A DNA stretch of 15,273 nucleotides from Proteobacteria bacterium UBA6522 (GTDB lineage Bacteria > Pseudomonadota > Gammaproteobacteria > Steroidobacterales > Rariloculaceae): assembly GCA_002434915.1 (NCBI GenBank), contig DJLG01000184.1:1-15273 (forward strand). The letters run 5' to 3'. Positions within the stretch are counted from its first letter, which is position 1. Every line of letters starts with the position of its first letter. Positions 14,152 to 15,273 of this stretch are shown here, piece by piece. A program made the position numbers and the translations under genes. The notes below the pieces were generated by a model. That model did not search any database and had not been told where the DNA came from. It worked only from the letters and a program-made list of their open reading frames with translations.

Positions 14152-15273
14152 CTAGATCTCACTCTTCAAGGCATCTACCTTATGAGAACCCTCCCAAATA
14201 AAATCGGGATCATTGCGCCCAAAATGTCCATAAGCGGCGGTTTTTCGATAAATAGGCCGTAACAAGTCGAGCATGCTAAGAATACCGTAAGGTCTTAGAT
14301 CAAAGTGTTCTGATACGAGGGTTGTTATCTTAGCTTCTGGTATTTTATTAGTCCCAAAAGTTTCAATGGATACCGATGTTGGCTCAGCTAACCCGATAGC
14401 ATAGGAAACTTGTATTTCACATCGGTCTGCAAGACCGGCTGCAACAATATTTTTAGCCACATAGCGAGCTGCATAGGCAGCAGAACGATCTACTTTAGAT
14501 GGATCTTTACCAGAAAATGCACCACCTCCATGTCTAGCCATCCCGCCATAGCTATCAACAATGATTTTTCTCCCAGTTAACCCACAGTCACCAACTGGGC
14601 CACCAATCACAAATCGTCCGGTGGGGTTTATATGATACTTGGTTTCACTGCTTAGCCATTTTGGAGGAAGAACAGGCTTGATTATGGTTTCCATAACCCC
14701 TTCTTCCAAATCTGATTCTGAAACATCGGGATCATGCTGTGTTGATATAACCACCGCATCCACTGCTACTGGTTTATCATTTTCATAGCGGAAAGTTACT
14801 TGGCTTTTAGCATCTGGTCTCAACCATTTTAGTTCACCAGATTTTCGAATCTCTGACTGACGCTGCATTAGTTGATGAGCATACATAATAGGCGCTGGCA
14901 TCAGCACGTCTGTTTCATTGCTAGCATACCCAAACATTAAGCCCTGATCTCCTGCACCCTGACTTTCGGGCGCCTCTCGATCCACACCTTGAGCAATGTC
15001 GCCAGATTGCTCGCCCAACTCATTTATTACAGCGCAGGTTTTACCGTCAAAACCCACATCAGAATTATCATATCCAATATCTATAACAGTCTTACGAATA
15101 ATTGCTTCAATATCCGCATTAGCATTAGTGCTAATCTCACCAGCAACCATTACAAGTCCAGTTTTTGTCAATGTCTCGCATGCTACCCGAGATTGGGGGT
15201 CATGCTTTATTAATTCATCTAAAATAGCATCAGATATCTGGTCACACATTTTATCTGGATGACCTTCAGATAC
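14152..15273 (-). CDS. metK: S-adenosylmethionine synthetase, 5' end beyond the window
   Basis: Makes SAM from methionine and ATP. The frame runs to the right edge of the window: the eight codons before the internal Met at 15249 read VSEGHPDK, so the true start is outside. Counting from that internal Met, the conserved GAGDQGLMFGYA is at 98-109, followed by NPTGRFVIGGPVGDCGLTGRKIIVD and the phosphate-binding GGGAFSGKDPSKVDRSAAY. The C-terminal FDLRPYGILSMLDLLRPIY is also intact. The sequence reads very like E. coli MetK apart from a short C-terminal tail. First visible gene of the SAM-cycle operon; its promoter and any riboswitch would lie outside. Confidence 0.97.
   Translation of the reverse strand, partial: VSEGHPDKMCDQISDAILDELIKHDPQSRVACETLTKTGLVMVAGEISTNANADIEAIIRKTVIDIGYDNSDVGFDGKTCAVINELGEQSGDIAQGVDREAPESQGAGDQGLMFGYASNETDVLMPAPIMYAHQLMQRQSEIRKSGELKWLRPDAKSQVTFRYENDKPVAVDAVVISTQHDPDVSESDLEEGVMETIIKPVLPPKWLSSETKYHINPTGRFVIGGPVGDCGLTGRKIIVDSYGGMARHGGGAFSGKDPSKVDRSAAYAARYVAKNIVAAGLADRCEIQVSYAIGLAEPTSVSIETFGTNKIPEAKITTLVSEHFDLRPYGILSMLDLLRPIYRKTAAYGHFGRNDPDFIWEGSHKVDALKSEI

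Overview
The window looks like a stretch of chromosome from an uncultured, AT-rich, probably marine gammaproteobacterium. The clues are a long-form QueF and a MetK that both read like their E. coli counterparts, a free-standing Ada-type C-terminal domain, non-ATG starts (TTG, GTG), and very tight convergent gene ends (5, 17 and 1 bp). The lineage is inferred from protein resemblance only. No rRNA, tRNA, CRISPR array, insertion sequence or phage gene was seen. Protein recognition below is from memory of the families, not from a database search.

Layout. Bases 1-516 hold the 3' part of a Coq4-like gene (+), followed by a stand-alone O6-alkylguanine-DNA alkyltransferase (583-1173, +). A three-gene minus-strand operon follows, in transcription order: a cystathionine gamma-synthase/lyase-type PLP enzyme (4327-3176), a MOSC-domain protein (3163-2348) and a second, divergent PLP enzyme of the same family (2348-1179). 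Upstream of it on the same strand are an EamA/DMT transporter (5270-4413) and a KANL3/Tex30-type alpha/beta hydrolase (5956-5318). The interval 5957-6413 carries palindromes, a possible promoter and a short GTG-started membrane protein of 52 residues (6078-6236). Next come an octaheme, TPR-bearing lipoprotein cytochrome c (6414-8711) and queF (8742-9503) on the plus strand.

A SLC13/DASS-type anion transporter (10888-9521, -) is divergent from a TetR-family repressor gene (11120-11740, +). Their 231-bp intergenic region is the most intricate part of the window. It has two identical CGAACGTTCG palindromes 83 bp apart, a near-consensus sigma70 promoter with one palindrome in its spacer, and a start codon placed so that the tetR mRNA should be leaderless. 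It also has a ~76-nt potentially structured element just upstream of the transporter start.

The window ends in the S-adenosylmethionine cycle cluster, transcribed leftward: metK (cut by the window edge), a PfkB-type adenosine kinase and ahcY. MetK makes SAM, methyltransferases convert it to SAH, AhcY splits SAH to homocysteine plus adenosine, and the kinase would pull the reaction forward by removing adenosine. The two PLP enzymes could process homocysteine or cystathionine, so two separated clusters here belong to sulfur amino acid metabolism.
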